Source of the DNA: Entonaema liquescens
Lineage: Eukaryota; Ascomycota; Sordariomycetes; Xylariales; Xylariaceae
Assembly: GCA_902805475.1 (NCBI GenBank)
Contig: CADCSX010000010.1
Location: 2,017,001 to 2,081,000 of the forward strand
Length of the DNA: 64,000 nt
Reading direction: 5' to 3'
The notes under the pieces were generated by a model. The model did not search any database. It saw only the letters and a list, made by a program, of their open reading frames with translations, and had not been told where the DNA came from. Of this stretch, positions 1 to 12,105 are shown piece after piece. Made by a program: the position numbers and the translations under genes. Each line of letters opens with the position of its first letter. The stretch's first letter is position 1.

Positions 1-53
1 ATAACATCTCCCTCTTGACGAATCATTCGAATATGCTAACAAACGTAAAATAG

Positions 54-334
54 CGACCTTAGTTCCAACCTACTTTGAAAACGTCTTCAGCTATGGCGGC
101 GACAATAGAAGCCTCCAGGGGTTTCTCGATGCTATTGTTCTAGTTATGGAGACGGGGTTTGCTGTTACCGCGTTCGTCTGTATTATTCTTAATCTCGCGC
201 TGGAAGAGGAGATAGAAGAGACGGACGAAAAACTAGTGTCCACCGACGAGCCTGTAGTGTCTAAGGGAACGATCGCTAATCGTCAAAGTGTAGATAGCAG
301 TAGGGATATTTCGGGCCGTGAGAAGCAGGGTTGA
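54..334 (+). CDS. Purine/xanthine permease (UapA/UapC type), C-terminal exon only
   Basis: Last exon of a nucleobase-ascorbate family (NAT/NCS2) plasma-membrane permease, which imports xanthine, uric acid or other purines with protons; the rest lies left of the window. The visible part reads IATLVPTYFENVFSYGGDN, then a last membrane helix (AIVLVMETGFAVTAFVCIIL) and a short charged cytosolic tail rich in E/D, as in the fungal Uap proteins. The reading frame is open from base 5, but a branch-like GCTAAC at 35-40 and TAG at 51-53 suggest that an intron ends at 53, so the exon probably starts at 54 in phase 1. The stop is TGA at 332-334. Family assignment rests on a short C-terminal piece, so the substrate is uncertain. 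Confidence 0.6.
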
Positions 335-692
335 TTGATTTAATCACCTGCCTACCTCTACGTACTTTCTTTTATCGTATTACATGTAATTATTAGATAT
401 CCGACAGATAAGGCTTTACCATACCTAGGTGTACCTACCTATGTAGGTATGTACCTAATTTATGCTCCCGAGTACCCGAGCTGAATAGGTAGGTCGGTCT
501 AGGTACCTATCGATTATCGATATGACGGGAAAATGGATAAGCCGACCTTTTATTTTCTAATAGCAATCGTTCCATCCCGCACTCCGCGAGTCCCCCGATC
601 CCACGATCCCACATCTTCGCAATTGGTCTTGACCCTCCACCCTTTTGCACGGTTCTGGGTTCTGGGTTTTGCGTGCAACGTCAATTGGCGAC
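335..692. other. Intergenic, 3' side of permease and 5' side of COX10
   Basis: No gene seen. Bases 421-510 hold a cluster of TAGGTA/ACCTA words, including palindromic ACCTAGGT, that recur in other gaps of this window. Confidence 0.5.
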
Positions 693-2224
693 ATGAGCTG
701 CAGTCAGTATGCGCCTACGGCCTTACGGATATCTGCTCCGTCCTTCTACTCTCGGTAATGTCTGCTGGAGGTGCAGTCATCAGTTGAGCAATGCGAATCC
801 TCTTTTACGAGGGCCCTCGCCCATGCCGCCCCCATAGCACCGAAACAACCATCTCGACTGAGGACCGGATACTTCTTATCTAACAGGACTCTACTTCAGC
901 CCCATGACGGCTCAAGTCCCCAAACCTCGACGGCCTCCACAGCCTCCGACAAAGCTAGTAAGAATGCCGCTACGAGCCAAGCAAGCCACCATCTCCCTCA
1001 TCGGCGACGTCAAGCAGCAAAGCGCCATGCTGCTAATATACCTGAGCCCTCAGCTCCTTCGAACGATACCGAAGCTCCCTCCCGCAAGATGCCTCCTCTG
1101 CGCTCACTACGGCGTCCACGAAGCATCCCGCCGATTCTTTTCGTCGACAGCTATCCCTCCTCCTTTCCCTATCAAAGCCTCGCCTCACCGTATTAGTTGT
1201 TCTTACCGCGATGGCGCCTTATGCTTTATACCCCGTCCCGGATTTTCTCTCTCCGTCCATCGGTCTAGACACCCCCTCCCTCTCGCCATTGACGCTCACC
1301 TTTCTCACAACCGGCACTGCGCTCTGCTCCGCTAGCGCGAATGCTCTGAATATGCTCTACGAACCGGCCTGGGATGCGAAGATGACGCGCACGCGCAATC
1401 GACCTCTTGTTCGGGGCCTTTTATCCGAACGCAAGGCTCTTATCTTTGCCGTCGTTGCTGCTGTCGCCGGAGTGGGCAGTCTCTACTTCGGCGTGAATCC
1501 CACAGTCGCCTTCCTTGGTGCAGCTAACATTGCGCTCTACGCCGGAGTTTACACACCGATGAAGCGTATTTCGTGGCTCAACACCTGGGTCGGGGCGGTC
1601 GTTGGTGGCATACCACCGCTTATGGGCTGGGCAGCCGCGGCTGGCGAGTCTGCAACAGGAGATGGATCGTTCCGGGAACTTCTCTTTACTACGGACGCAA
1701 TCGGCGGCTGGCTATTTGCCGCTCTCCTTTTCGCATGGCAGTTTCCTCATTTCATGGCTCTGTCGTGGTCTATAAGAGAAGAATATAAGGCCGCCGGTCA
1801 TAAAATGCTGTGCTGGGTTAACCCTGCTCGCAACGGTCGTGTGGCTTTGAGGTACAGCTTATTGTTCTTCCCGCTATCTATTGGGCTCTGCGCCGTAGGA
1901 GTAACGGAATGGAGCTTTGCGGTAACGAGCTTACCGGTCAATTTCTGGCTGGCGCGAGAAGCGATACAATTCTGGAAACAAGGGGGCTTCAAAGGGAGCG
2001 CGCGGGGGTTATTTTGGGCTAGCGTTTGGCACCTGCCAGCCATCATGGTGTTAGCTCTGGCTCAGAAGAAGGGGATGTGGGGGCGGGTTTGGAGGAGTGT
2101 TGTTGGAGAGCCAGATCTCGAGGATGATGAGGGCGAGGACTGGATTGTAGACCATATTGGCCAAGAAGCTGAGGTCGCTGATGGTAAGGCCCAAAAGGCC
2201 GCACCTTCAATTGGATCTAAGTGA
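693..2224 (+). CDS. COX10: Protoheme IX farnesyltransferase (heme O synthase), mitochondrial
   Basis: UbiA-family prenyltransferase of the inner mitochondrial membrane; it adds a farnesyl group to heme b to make heme O for cytochrome oxidase. The core from about 1151 to 2224 is in one frame and carries SKPRLTVLVVLTAMAPYALY, the polyprenyl-binding motif NMLYEPAWDAKMTRTRNRP, YTPMKRISWLNTWVGA and FAWQFPHFMALSW, with about seven to nine hydrophobic helices. The best start is ATG 693: exon 693-754, intron 755-811 (57 nt), then a presequence rich in Ala/Arg and GYFLSNRTLL. Between about 1040 and 1085 the frame must move by one base to reach LPQDASSALTT. Either one C is missing near 1077-1082, or an intron runs from GTAAGA at 958 to 1046, which would drop LPHRRRQAAKR. 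Function is secure; the 5' structure is not. Confidence 0.9.
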
Positions 2225-3159
2225 GGCAACATCTAGGTTGGGCTCCTGTAGACCTATTTAGGAGGGGGGCCTGGATCGAACCAAAAAGGTTATCATGTAA
2301 CATATATATCTTGTCGAATGTATATAGGGGGGGCTCTGAAACGGCACTCGAACATGTCGCATTATTCGAATGCGTGCGGTCAACACGAAGTTAAAAGATG
2401 ATGACTTGGACTAAGTAACGGATATACCATCGCAATTCACACGAAATACTACGCAGCTGAAGGATATAATATTAATCCTATGTTTAGCCATACCTAGGAA
2501 CTCGTTATGAGCTCAACCAAGAAAATCACCATCCCTAATCCTGTGGTATCTATGCAATAAAGATCTAGTGTACAGTGCATTGGATAGTCATAAGTTTTCC
2601 GGCGCAGAAATGCAGTCATTAGCTGGTAGACAAAATACCTCGGGTCCAGCAACCCCAACCCCCTGATTTTGATCCGCGATGAATATAGGAGTGTTCGTAT
2701 AGTCGATAACACGACAAATATCCCCCGCCCTCCCCCAAAATAATTATAAAGGAGTGTAGACTCGTTCTTTTAGCAATCAATCTTCGTCCGCTGTACTCTC
2801 CATAACCTGCCACCGCTCATCATCTCCCCGCGTCGACGACCTGCTCGCCGGCAGTTTCCTCGTCTGCCCACCCTTTATATTCCCAAAACTCGCCGTGCAA
2901 TGCTTACGCCGTGAACGCCTGAGCAGCAACGCTGCCATGTGTGAAAAGGAAAGTAAATGATAATCAGTGTGAGAGGTGCCGAGCAACTTTAGTGCCTTGA
3001 TCTGTTACAAAGTTGCAATTCCGAATTCCAGTAGTCGGTAAACTATTACGACGTAGTGATGTAGTTCGATACGTTCCGAGGCAGGAAATGGATAGAGAGC
3101 GGATAGTTGAATACGAAAATTATAAATATTGTCCTTGGTAACGCCGAATTACGTCTTAT
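2225..3159. other. Intergenic between COX10 and the Myb-like gene (convergent 3' ends)
   Basis: Both neighbours end here. I see only short random reading frames and no RNA gene. Confidence 0.5.
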
Positions 3160-4242
3160 TCACATGCCGTGAGCATGACCACCGTTGTGGCCCGGTCGAT
3201 TAATAATAGCGTCGATTCCCATGTCGACGCTAGGAAGCCTCTGCCCATCGCCCATATAAGGAGAGCCTCCCTGAGAGTGAGAGCCGTGCATCGCGGTACC
3301 GTAATGAGCGGCGGCGGCCGTGGACGAGACGGAAGAACCGTAACTAGAGGAGAGACCACCAGCGCTGGTGGTGTAGTTGGCACCGTACGGGTTGCCGTTC
3401 AGAGCCATGGGGTGCATGGCGCCGCCGTAACCGCCACCGGCATTGCTGCCGCCCGAATGCGAGCTAGACGCGGTCGTCTCGGGGCTGCTGTAAGAGGCGT
3501 CGAGGTCATCTACTGGAGTCAGACCAATGCCTGAAATGCCGCTATCGTCGTCATACCCATGCATTGGATTTCCAGATTCCAACCGCTCCCGTCGCGCTGC
3601 CGACCGGGCTGCCGACTGCAGGTTCTTGAGACCGTTGTTCATACACTAGAGTAAAAGAGGATCCCCTGTCAGCCGGTATACTGGATGAATTAACGGGAAC
3701 GTGAATAAACTAACCTTGGCCTCGACAACTATCCACTTCTCCCCCGTGCGCGCCGCAAGTGGCTGCCAGATCTCTTTGCGCATACTCATGTACTCCTTGG
3801 CTAGGCGCTCTAGCTTCCTATTGTCCCAGTCGTCGGCGCCTTTTCGCTCCATCAACCGCTCGTGGCGTTTCCGGCAGGCATTAGGCGACTTATTCGGAAA
3901 GTAGTTGCTTTGGATCTGCGCCCAATTGAGGCCTTGCTGTCTCGCCGCCAACAAGTTCTGATCATCTTGGACCGTCCACGCTCCGGAAGAGGGACGGTTG
4001 GGCAGCGGGGCCTGGGTGACCACCTCTGTGGGATAAGAATCATACGGCTGGGCCTGCATGGGAGGCTGCGCCGACGTCGAGGCGATATTAGGGTAATAAC
4101 CCCCGGTGTTTAATGGCAGAGATGGTCGTGTGCCGTAGATTGGAACGGGAGCCGAGGGAGCGAGAGAGACGGGCATGGCGTTCGGGTTAGGGTAGCGGTT
4201 ATGGCTCGAGCTGGACGAGCGGGTATGCTTCGGCATATTCAT
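3160..4242 (-). CDS. Myb/SANT-like DNA-binding protein
   Basis: Putative nuclear transcription regulator of 337 aa in two exons: 4242-3715 and 3645-3160, with a 69-nt intron (GTTAGT..TAG) whose removal is in phase and joins VVEAK to CMNNGLKNLQ. The N-terminal 85 residues are low complexity (Ser, Pro, Tyr). At about 86-176 lies a Myb-like unit starting SGAWTVQDDQNLLAARQQ, with NACRKRHERLMERK and KLERLAKEYMSMRKEIWQPL following. The tail is Gly/Ser/Ala/His rich and probably disordered. This one-and-a-half-repeat architecture is common in fungal Myb-like proteins of unknown targets. About 4.6 kb of gene-free DNA lies upstream, which is a lot for this window and may hold its control region. Family is good; target genes are unknown. 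Confidence 0.85.
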
Positions 4243-7200
4243 TGGTGGTAGGCGTAATGCGGAGGGAACATATAAAAACCAAAACGTAACGAAGCAGAAT
4301 TACCAGGTAAAAGAAAGGTATCAGTTCCAAACAGATGAGAAGGATTATTAGGATTAGCGATATCTGTGTTGCTTCCTCTCGTCTTCTCGAGAAGCTTTCG
4401 GATAGAGCTTTTTTGTATCTGTATCTTTCAGCCTCGCCGGGAGGAGAGGTGGTTACCAGGAAAGGTAATAGCAAGAATTTGAGGCAGCTAGGTCGATGAC
4501 TCGTATCAAACGAATGATTATGAAACGAACGAGGCTGTCAAGGGGAGAGAGAACAAGGAAACAAAACGAGACGACCTTTAGTTAAGAGAAGACGGAAAAG
4601 AAATTGGCCGTTTGATGCTGTAGCGAGAGGGTCCGGGAGGGAAGGCAATAGACGAGACCAGGTCGCGAAATGGGCGCAGCTACTTATAAGGGTAGCGGCC
4701 GCCTCGGACGACTCGGGTCCAACTGAACGAGGAACGTATAGAGATAGGCAGATAGACAAGTTCTTGGCCTGCTACTGCAACGCGAGACCCAGAACTGCGG
4801 ATCTGAAACAAAGCTGTCATGGCGACAGAGGCAGATCTGGAGCGATTGTCAGCCTGGGGGGGCCGACATGCAAGCCGTATTCATGAAACCTGGGTTGTGT
4901 ATCTGAAAGAGTGGATATGCTCTCTGTAGGCCGTTGATATTGGCTGATGAGCTTCGGGATGGCGTCTGTCTGGAGTTGGGCGGCTACGGAAAAGTGGCCT
5001 GGTGTGGAGGGCGGCTAATGGGTATAATGGTACATCCAAAGGGGGTTTGGGGGCACGTATCTGTACCTATATGCAAGCATTTACACTATACCGAGATGGA
5101 GATGGGCCGGAATTCCGGTCAAAAATAGCAAAGAGGGTAGATAGTATCAGTAGGCGCCAGCCTTATAGGGTAGCTCTAGAGCTCGAGCCTTCGAGTGTTC
5201 CTAGCTACCTACGTATGCGACTGAAAGTATCACGCGCGCGCGCGTGCGCGATTGTGACTGCGCGGCAAACGACATCTAAGAAGATATCAACACTTTTAGC
5301 AAATACCAAGCTCGGCTTGCTAGCAGTCTCTTCGCAGTCTGATACAATTAATATGTATCTCTCAGAGACTGATGTCTTGCACTTACACACAAGAACTGCC
5401 AAGACTCATTCTCTCTCGCGCTAGGAGTCCCTAAAAGGACGAGGGCATGTAAGCATCTACGGCGGGAGGCGGAACGAACCGTCGAAATTAGCACGTTACC
5501 TTCTTGCTGGCTCATACTATCACTCAAAGCAGGCTGAGATCCATGTAGGCAAAGCCAAGCAGAACGGTACCTTGCATACCAAGACATTATTATTCTATGT
5601 GCCATCGTAACGAGATAAGAGGACGAGGTGAAGCACGGCCCCCACGAATAGACGCATATGCATGCGGACATGCAGACGCCGATCCAGTTCTACAGTCGAG
5701 CCGAACTAAATCAAGTCAAGTCCTATCCTGCAATTCTCTCTCTCTCTCCCTCCCACTTGGATGAGGAGTGGTGATGTGGTTCGACTTGCTTATTCTGGAC
5801 ATGATGACGAGACCGATGAAAGGTTGCAATACAGTTAAACCAACGTCACAGATATTAAATCTCAAAAATATCAACCAAGCTCACATGTTGCAAACGACCA
5901 GTTAGGAGGAGGTGGCGCTTCGAAACAACAAGAACGGCTGTTTCGACGAAGATGGAGATGCGGCATTGGACAAGAGAAGGGAAGTTGAGAGAAAGGGTAA
6001 AAATGACCCCTGAATGAGAAGGATAGGAAAAAGATGGAGGCGCGCGTCTAAAAAGATTTTGACGCTAAAATAAACAACGATCGTCCTACCCGGGCGACAA
6101 AGAGTACATGCATGTGCTTAATTAAACTTAGGTACATAGGTACCTACCTAGCTTCTGTTTCTTGGAGTACATGTAACCACGCCTATAGCATGCTCTACTT
6201 GTATGTACCTGATGTGGTATTTAGATACATTATACATCGGTATTCTAACCAGCGTTATACCTACCGACGCAGACAAACATACCTAGGTACCTAGGCACCT
6301 TAACTCAAGTCCAAATGTAATGCAAACCAAACTTCTGTAATCTGTAATATTTTTGGTCAGTGCAGCACCCAGTGCAGCTCAGTGCTACCCTCTCAGCGGT
6401 ACTTTGCATCCACCACGGCGGGAATATCACGTGGAATATCTTGGCCATCCAGGGTCACTCTTCTCCCATTCGTCAAATCTTTTTAAAATAGACAAGCCCG
6501 ACTTTTCTCTCCCGTTCGCGCTTGGTGAACATCTCTTCGCTGCAACATCAAAACTGCCAATGCACAACCTAAAGAAATGTTTGTGCGTACGAACCCGGTA
6601 GCAACCGGCAACAAAAACTCCTCAACTGCCTTTTGGCTGTGCCTCGGAGCTGTAGCGGTTTCTAATGCAATGCAACGACCTTGTCTTAACTACCTAAATC
6701 ACTGACTTTGGGGGTTACGGATGATGCTGTACGTATGAAGCAGCAAGACCCCTTTTTTCCCCTCCAGCTTACCCTAGCCGGATCTATGTACGTTGCGTGA
6801 GCTCTTCATCTCCCTGCAGCATTTTCCCTGAGGTGATCCGGTGGGGGCGATCCGGTAGTTGCAGCTAATAGATGACCCTATGCTACCATATGTACGTTTC
6901 GAGGCGACTATGATGTCTCCCGCCTAGCTCCTGAATCCTTCCCGCCACGCGTTTCAGAGGGCGTGATAACTCAGTTATACTCGGCCACCTCGGTTACCTG
7001 CGAGTCGACGGCACGTAGAGGAGCAAATGCGTCTACGGTAGTAGAAATCCACTTTCCGGCCTTGTGGGCCTCGTGAATCTACAACGCCATGCGTCCGGAA
7101 GAGATGTTAGGCGCAGACCTAGCGATGATTGGATATCTGAGCACGACTGCTGAGACAGCGGTACATCCTTCCGAAGAGTGCCGCTCAACAAGCGCCTGAT

Positions 7201-8873
7201 CTGCATACAGCCTTATCAGGAAGCATATCTAAATTACCCTGAAGTGACAATCTTCGCAGTAGGTCGGATCGCGTCTATCTTTCTGATAAGGTATTGTCCG
7301 GGCCGAGAGTCAACACACCCGGCCGATGCGAAGACCATCTTGCGATACGTTAAGGGATGGCGTTGAGGCCTAACTTAAGCAAAGTCAGGCGTACATATCG
7401 GCTTTCACTTCTGAATTTCGTATAGATAACTCGTGAGGAAACTACTCAAGCTGAAGCATTAAATATAGGTCGACGGGGTATCCCATCTAACATAACAAAA
7501 AACTATCATCTTATACTCGCATCCAACCATCATCATTACCTACAAATTATATGGATCAGTAGATAGCCTCTATTTTTGGCCAATAGCGAATACAAGAAGC
7601 TTTAGGTATCTAACTCAACGTAATCCACATAGCAATACGTATCGTGTCTTAACACGTCGTCTAGAAGCTCGATTCATCGCCGTCACCTGAACTATCTCTT
7701 AGAAGTATTTACTATGATTCATAGAGATGAGTTAATTCACCAGAGAAAGAAATCGTTCAAGCTCATCTCCGAAGTATAAAACGAAAATATATTACTGAAA
7801 AATCATTACATAATAGGAGAAGCGTATCTCCGAGTTGGAAATATGTATTGTTACGAGACCTAGGCATTATCGAGGATCATTTCTAATAACGGCGAGTATT
7901 AGGTCACTGCATATTGCTTCTAGTTCCAGCCAGATCTCTGTTATTCCGAGTATCAATAATCATGCGGGGCCCATGACGATAAAATTAATAGTGAATAAGC
8001 GACGCTGTCCGAAATATGGTAACTGAAATGTTTATCGATCAACCTCACGTGTAGTTCTCCAATCCTGGGGCGGACCTTTGGCTGGGGCAATTCAGGCTAA
8101 ATTCACAATCCCTGTCAGTCCAGAGGTCTTCAATTCGACGAAGAATAGCTGCAGTCAGCCTGTTAGCAGCAATGTTACCCCGAGATACCCCACACGGGGG
8201 TAGGTCGCTTCTCCAAGAATTTCCCCAGGCCGTGACCCCTCTCTATCTAAGTCGGGGAAGAGAAGCTTCACATAATTACCTAAACACATTCATCGACTCG
8301 AGGAAAACACCACCATAAGGAATACATCGCAATCCGTTCAACCTGTAGCCTCGTAACTAGCTACCTAGGTTAGGTAGGTAGGTAGGTAGTTACAAAGAAG
8401 ACTATTAGCTACGTACAAGTCATCATCCGGGCAATACAAAATAGTATAACGGGAGTTCCAATGCTATCACGAATCAACCAGGATCTCGGCCGTAGCTCGG
8501 TACCCCAAACTTATTTATCCCGTATCCCGGTAATATCTGAATGGAGCCACCCGGAGTAAAGACTCTGGATCTTTCTAACCTAAGTAGCGTGTGGGTCGGA
8601 TGTTATTGCACATTGGTTTTCCCACTTGTTACCTTTCCAGAGTAGAATAGCCTAGCCTATCCCCGTTAACCGGTATGTTCATGGCATTATTTATACCGGG
8701 ACGCTCCCCAGACACCGCCGATGTACCGCTATCGTCTATGCCGTGTGCTGGTAGGTCGGATTGCTACCTCGGTCTCCAGATTCTTTCTCTACGCGACGTC
8801 CATCCGGGAAATCGAGGCCAATCTATGCAACAATAGTATTCCTAGATACTAGACAGATCGGCGCTCAGTCATA
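4243..8873. other. Long gene-poor stretch upstream of the Myb-like gene
   Basis: About 4.6 kb with no frame longer than about 140 codons and none resembling a protein I know. It contains a CpG run at 5233-5250, a CT-rich tract near 5740-5760, and ACCTAGGT/TAGGTA words near 6130-6160, 6281-6300 and 8361-8390. It may hold long 5' leaders, a distant promoter or a non-coding transcript; none can be shown from sequence alone. Confidence 0.4.
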
Positions 8874-8935
8874 ATGGTTGCGGGGGCGACTCGGGCGCTG
8901 CGGCGTACAATGCGGCCCTCAAACGTCGCCAGGAG

Positions 8936-10860
8936 ATGATGGGCGCGTCCGGTCCCATGGCTTTGGTAAAAAATTTCAAAGTGTTTAGGATCGCTTTGTT
9001 CGCTTGCATCGGCGGTATCCTGTATGGCTACAATCAGGGCATGTTCTCTGGCGTTCTCGCCATGCCCGCCTTCAAGTCTCGTAAGCAAGCATCAACCAAT
9101 AATCGAATGCTACTAGTTGGCTCTAGTTATATGCTAATAAAACCCCAAAGACATGGGCGAATATGACCCGTTTGACGACTCGGCAGACCAGACAAAGAAG
9201 GGATGGCTTACAGCTATTCTCGAACTTGGAGCTTGGATTGGTACGCTACTGTCCGGGTTCATCGCTGAGGCTATCTCGCGGAAATACGGAGTCCTAGTAG
9301 CGGTAACGGTCTTCGTCATCGGGGTCGTCATCCAGGCGACGGCGCAATCCGGCGGGCCTAACGTTATTCTCGGAGGTCGCTTCGTTACGGGTATGGGCGT
9401 AGGTTCTCTAGCAACGATCGTGCCCATATACAATTCTGAGGTCGCTCCACCTGAGATTCGAGGTGCGCTTGTTGCCCTCCAGCAGCTTGCCATTACGTTT
9501 GGTATCATGGTTAGCTTCTGGATAGACTATGGTACCAATTATATCGGCGGTACAACCCTCGGCTCCCAGACAGACGCCGCGTGGCTTGTACCGATCTGCT
9601 TGCAACTTTTCCCTGCTGTGATCCTCTTCGTAGGCATGATTTTCATGCCATTTTCCCCACGTTGGTTGGTTCATCACGACCGAGAGGACGAGGCGCGCAA
9701 AATCTTGGCCAACCTGCGCGGCCTTGCTGCTGACCACGAACTTGTCGAGCTTGAATTCCTCGAGATCAAGGCTCAGTCCCAATTCGAGAAGCGCACGGTA
9801 GCCGAACATTTTCCGCAATTACGCGAGCAGACGGCGTGGAATACCTTCAAGCTCCAGTTTGTGGCCATTAAGTCTCTGTTCCAGACAAAAGCAATGATTA
9901 AGCGCGTCGTCGTCGCCACAGTCACTATGTTCTTCCAGCAGTGGACGGGGATTAACGCTGTCCTATATTATGCGCCAAGTACAGTCCCTCATTTCCCCAA
10001 TATTTTTATCGGTTAACAAAATTATTCTTACAAGTTATATTATAGGTATATTTACTTCGCTAGGTATGAGCAATACCACTACAAGTCTATTAGCTACTGG
10101 CGTCGTCGGTATTGCCATGTTTGTCTTTACCGTACCCGCTGTACTCTACATCGACCGCGTCGGCAGGAAGCCCGTTTTGACCATCGGCGCTATCGGGATG
10201 GCTACTTGCCATATCATTATAGCCGTTATCGTCGCAAAGAATGCAGACCAATGGGCTAGCCAAGCCGCGGCTGGTTGGGCGGCCGCCGCGATGGTCTGGC
10301 TCTTCGTAATTCATTTTGGATACTCCTGGGGCCCTTGTGCGTGGATCATCGTGGCCGAGATTTGGCCGCTCAGCTCCCGTCCCTATGGGACTTCCCTCGG
10401 CGCTTCAAGTAACTGGATGAATAATTTTAGTATGTCTTTTAAAACCTCGAGCCTGCCCCCGAGCATTTTGTGCTAACCCACGTTCCAGTCGTTGGTCAGG
10501 TCACGCCGATTATGCTAAACGAGATCGGTTACGGCACGTACATCCTCTTCGGCCTCTTAACATTCATGGGAGCTGGGTTCATCTGGTTCTTCGTACCCGA
10601 GACCAAGCGGCTAACATTAGAAGAGATGGTGAGTATTTGCGGGAACTACTAACAGCACCCTTACTACTGCAGCAAATTCTAACGTGATTGACTTATATTA
10701 GGACGTTATATTCGGTTCCGAAGGCACGGCACAGGCTGATTTTGAGCGTATGAATGAGATCAACCGAGAGATTGGGCTTACCGCAATGCTTCACGGCCTG
10801 GTCGGCACTGCCAACAACGTCGACGTACAAGAAAGGAAAGATAAACTTGAAGATAACTAA
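8936..10860 (+). CDS. MFS sugar transporter (sugar porter family)
   Basis: Twelve-helix plasma-membrane proton/sugar symporter, 551 aa as read here. Five exons join in phase: 8936-9080, 9151-9978, 10046-10429, 10489-10628 and 10702-10860. Family marks in order: GGILYGYNQGMFSGVLAMP (helix 1), QTKKGWLTAILELGAW, GRFVTGMGVGSLATIVPIYN (sugar-porter signature), PFSPRWLVHHDREDEARK after helix 6, QQWTGINAVLYYAP in helix 7, and PETKRLTLEEMD at the end. Upstream of ATG 8936 the same frame continues as AAYNAALKRRQE without an ATG. An ATG at 8874 would give a typical N-terminus (MVAG...) if the five-G run at 8882-8886 had one more G, so the start given here is a fallback. The substrate cannot be told; hexose or a related monosaccharide is likely. 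Confidence 0.88.
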
Positions 10861-11179
10861 GATGTTTGTGTTACATTTGGTAGTTATAGAATCATCCAGG
10901 TACATGTATTGGAACCACCAATGTCCGCGGACATCGATAACGGAATGCATCCTCGGATAGCTCAAAACATGAGCATCGCAAGATATCCTATGTGTTGTAT
11001 TATTATAAAATCGACTTTAATAAACCCATCTTTAATGCTCACCCTAAAGGCAACATTCTTGTCGGTGCTGCCAAATACCACTCCGGAAATTAACTATCAA
11101 TGCATTCTATTCCCTAGAAACATAGGTGGAGAGTTTATCTCTTTATATGAGACCTTTGACACCTATCTACAAGCAATAA

Positions 11180-12105
11180 GGCCCCTCGTAAATTGATTTT
11201 CCGACTTCCCCATTCTTTAACTCATTCACACTCCCAGGCAGTTTATACAAAACGGCCATGAAGAAACTCGACTTCACGAGAAGCAGCCCAGACGGTAAAA
11301 TATCCACAAAGATCATCTATACGAGTGTAAGTTTTATTAGCGAAAGAAGAATAAATATACAAGACCCAGGAAAGAAAACCGAAATAGAATCTCACCGTCA
11401 TCAAAATCAAAGCCGTCAAGTCTAGGTATTACCCACAACACGCCAACCTGTTTCCCTGGGGACGCTTCCGGGATGAAAGCTGAGCACTTGCATATCTTTT
11501 GGCGAAATGCTTTTAGCTATTTACACTATGTTATTCAAATATTAGATAACCATCGTGGAAAGATTGATGAAATACTTTGAGGTAATTAGCCCGCGTCTAT
11601 ACATCTACACACATGTAAGGGATCATATAGGTACTTTCTCTTTCGAACATTGCTGATAAAATCTCTCAGCAAACACGGTAAGTATCGTCACGTTTATGAT
11701 AAAAATCCTCCATATCTTGGGTACACCAACCTCGAGTATGGGCCGGGGATATGAAGAGCTGCTGGCATTCAGCACCCAAGACGTCAATGATAACGCCTTT
11801 CGCTTGATATCAGCCCGTAATTTATTTGCGGCTCGAAGACCGGCAACACCGAGTTGCTTTCCGATGACTTGGACATTTCGGAAATTAATATTAAGCTTCT
11901 CGATAGCATCTTTCGGAACTCATTCGCGGCGACCAGAGATAACAATTGTGCTTCCCGAGGCCTGCGCAAAACTTTGAGCAATAGAATACCCTAATCCGGG
12001 ACTACCACCCGTAATAAGCGCCGTGTTTCCAGCTCAGATCGGAGTGGCGAGATTATTGGGTAAGAATTCTTGTGGGTTGTCGAGGAGAGAAGCAAGAGAA
12101 GTCAT
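11180..12105 (-). pseudogene. Decayed short-chain dehydrogenase/reductase (SDR)
   Basis: Remnant of a Rossmann-fold NAD(P)-dependent oxidoreductase. From ATG 12105 the frame gives MTSLASLLDNPQEFLPNN, then a TGA at 12036-12034, then the cofactor motif TALITGGSPGLGYSIAQSFA and VISGRRE followed by a second TGA at 11922-11920. Further on come KLNINFRNVQVIGKQLGVAG, VLNA, VGVPKIW and FAERFYQQCSKE, then more stops; near the end KDMQVLSFHPGSVPRE and VNELKNGEVGKSIYE match SDR C-termini. Several frames are needed. The two early stops fit C-to-T change of CGA codons. It is divergent from the Zn2Cys6 gene at 12663, which may once have controlled it. Confidence 0.75.

Noticed and set aside
904..1335. 143-codon frame overlapping COX10
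   Set aside because: Shadow of COX10 in another frame; no family sequence of its own.
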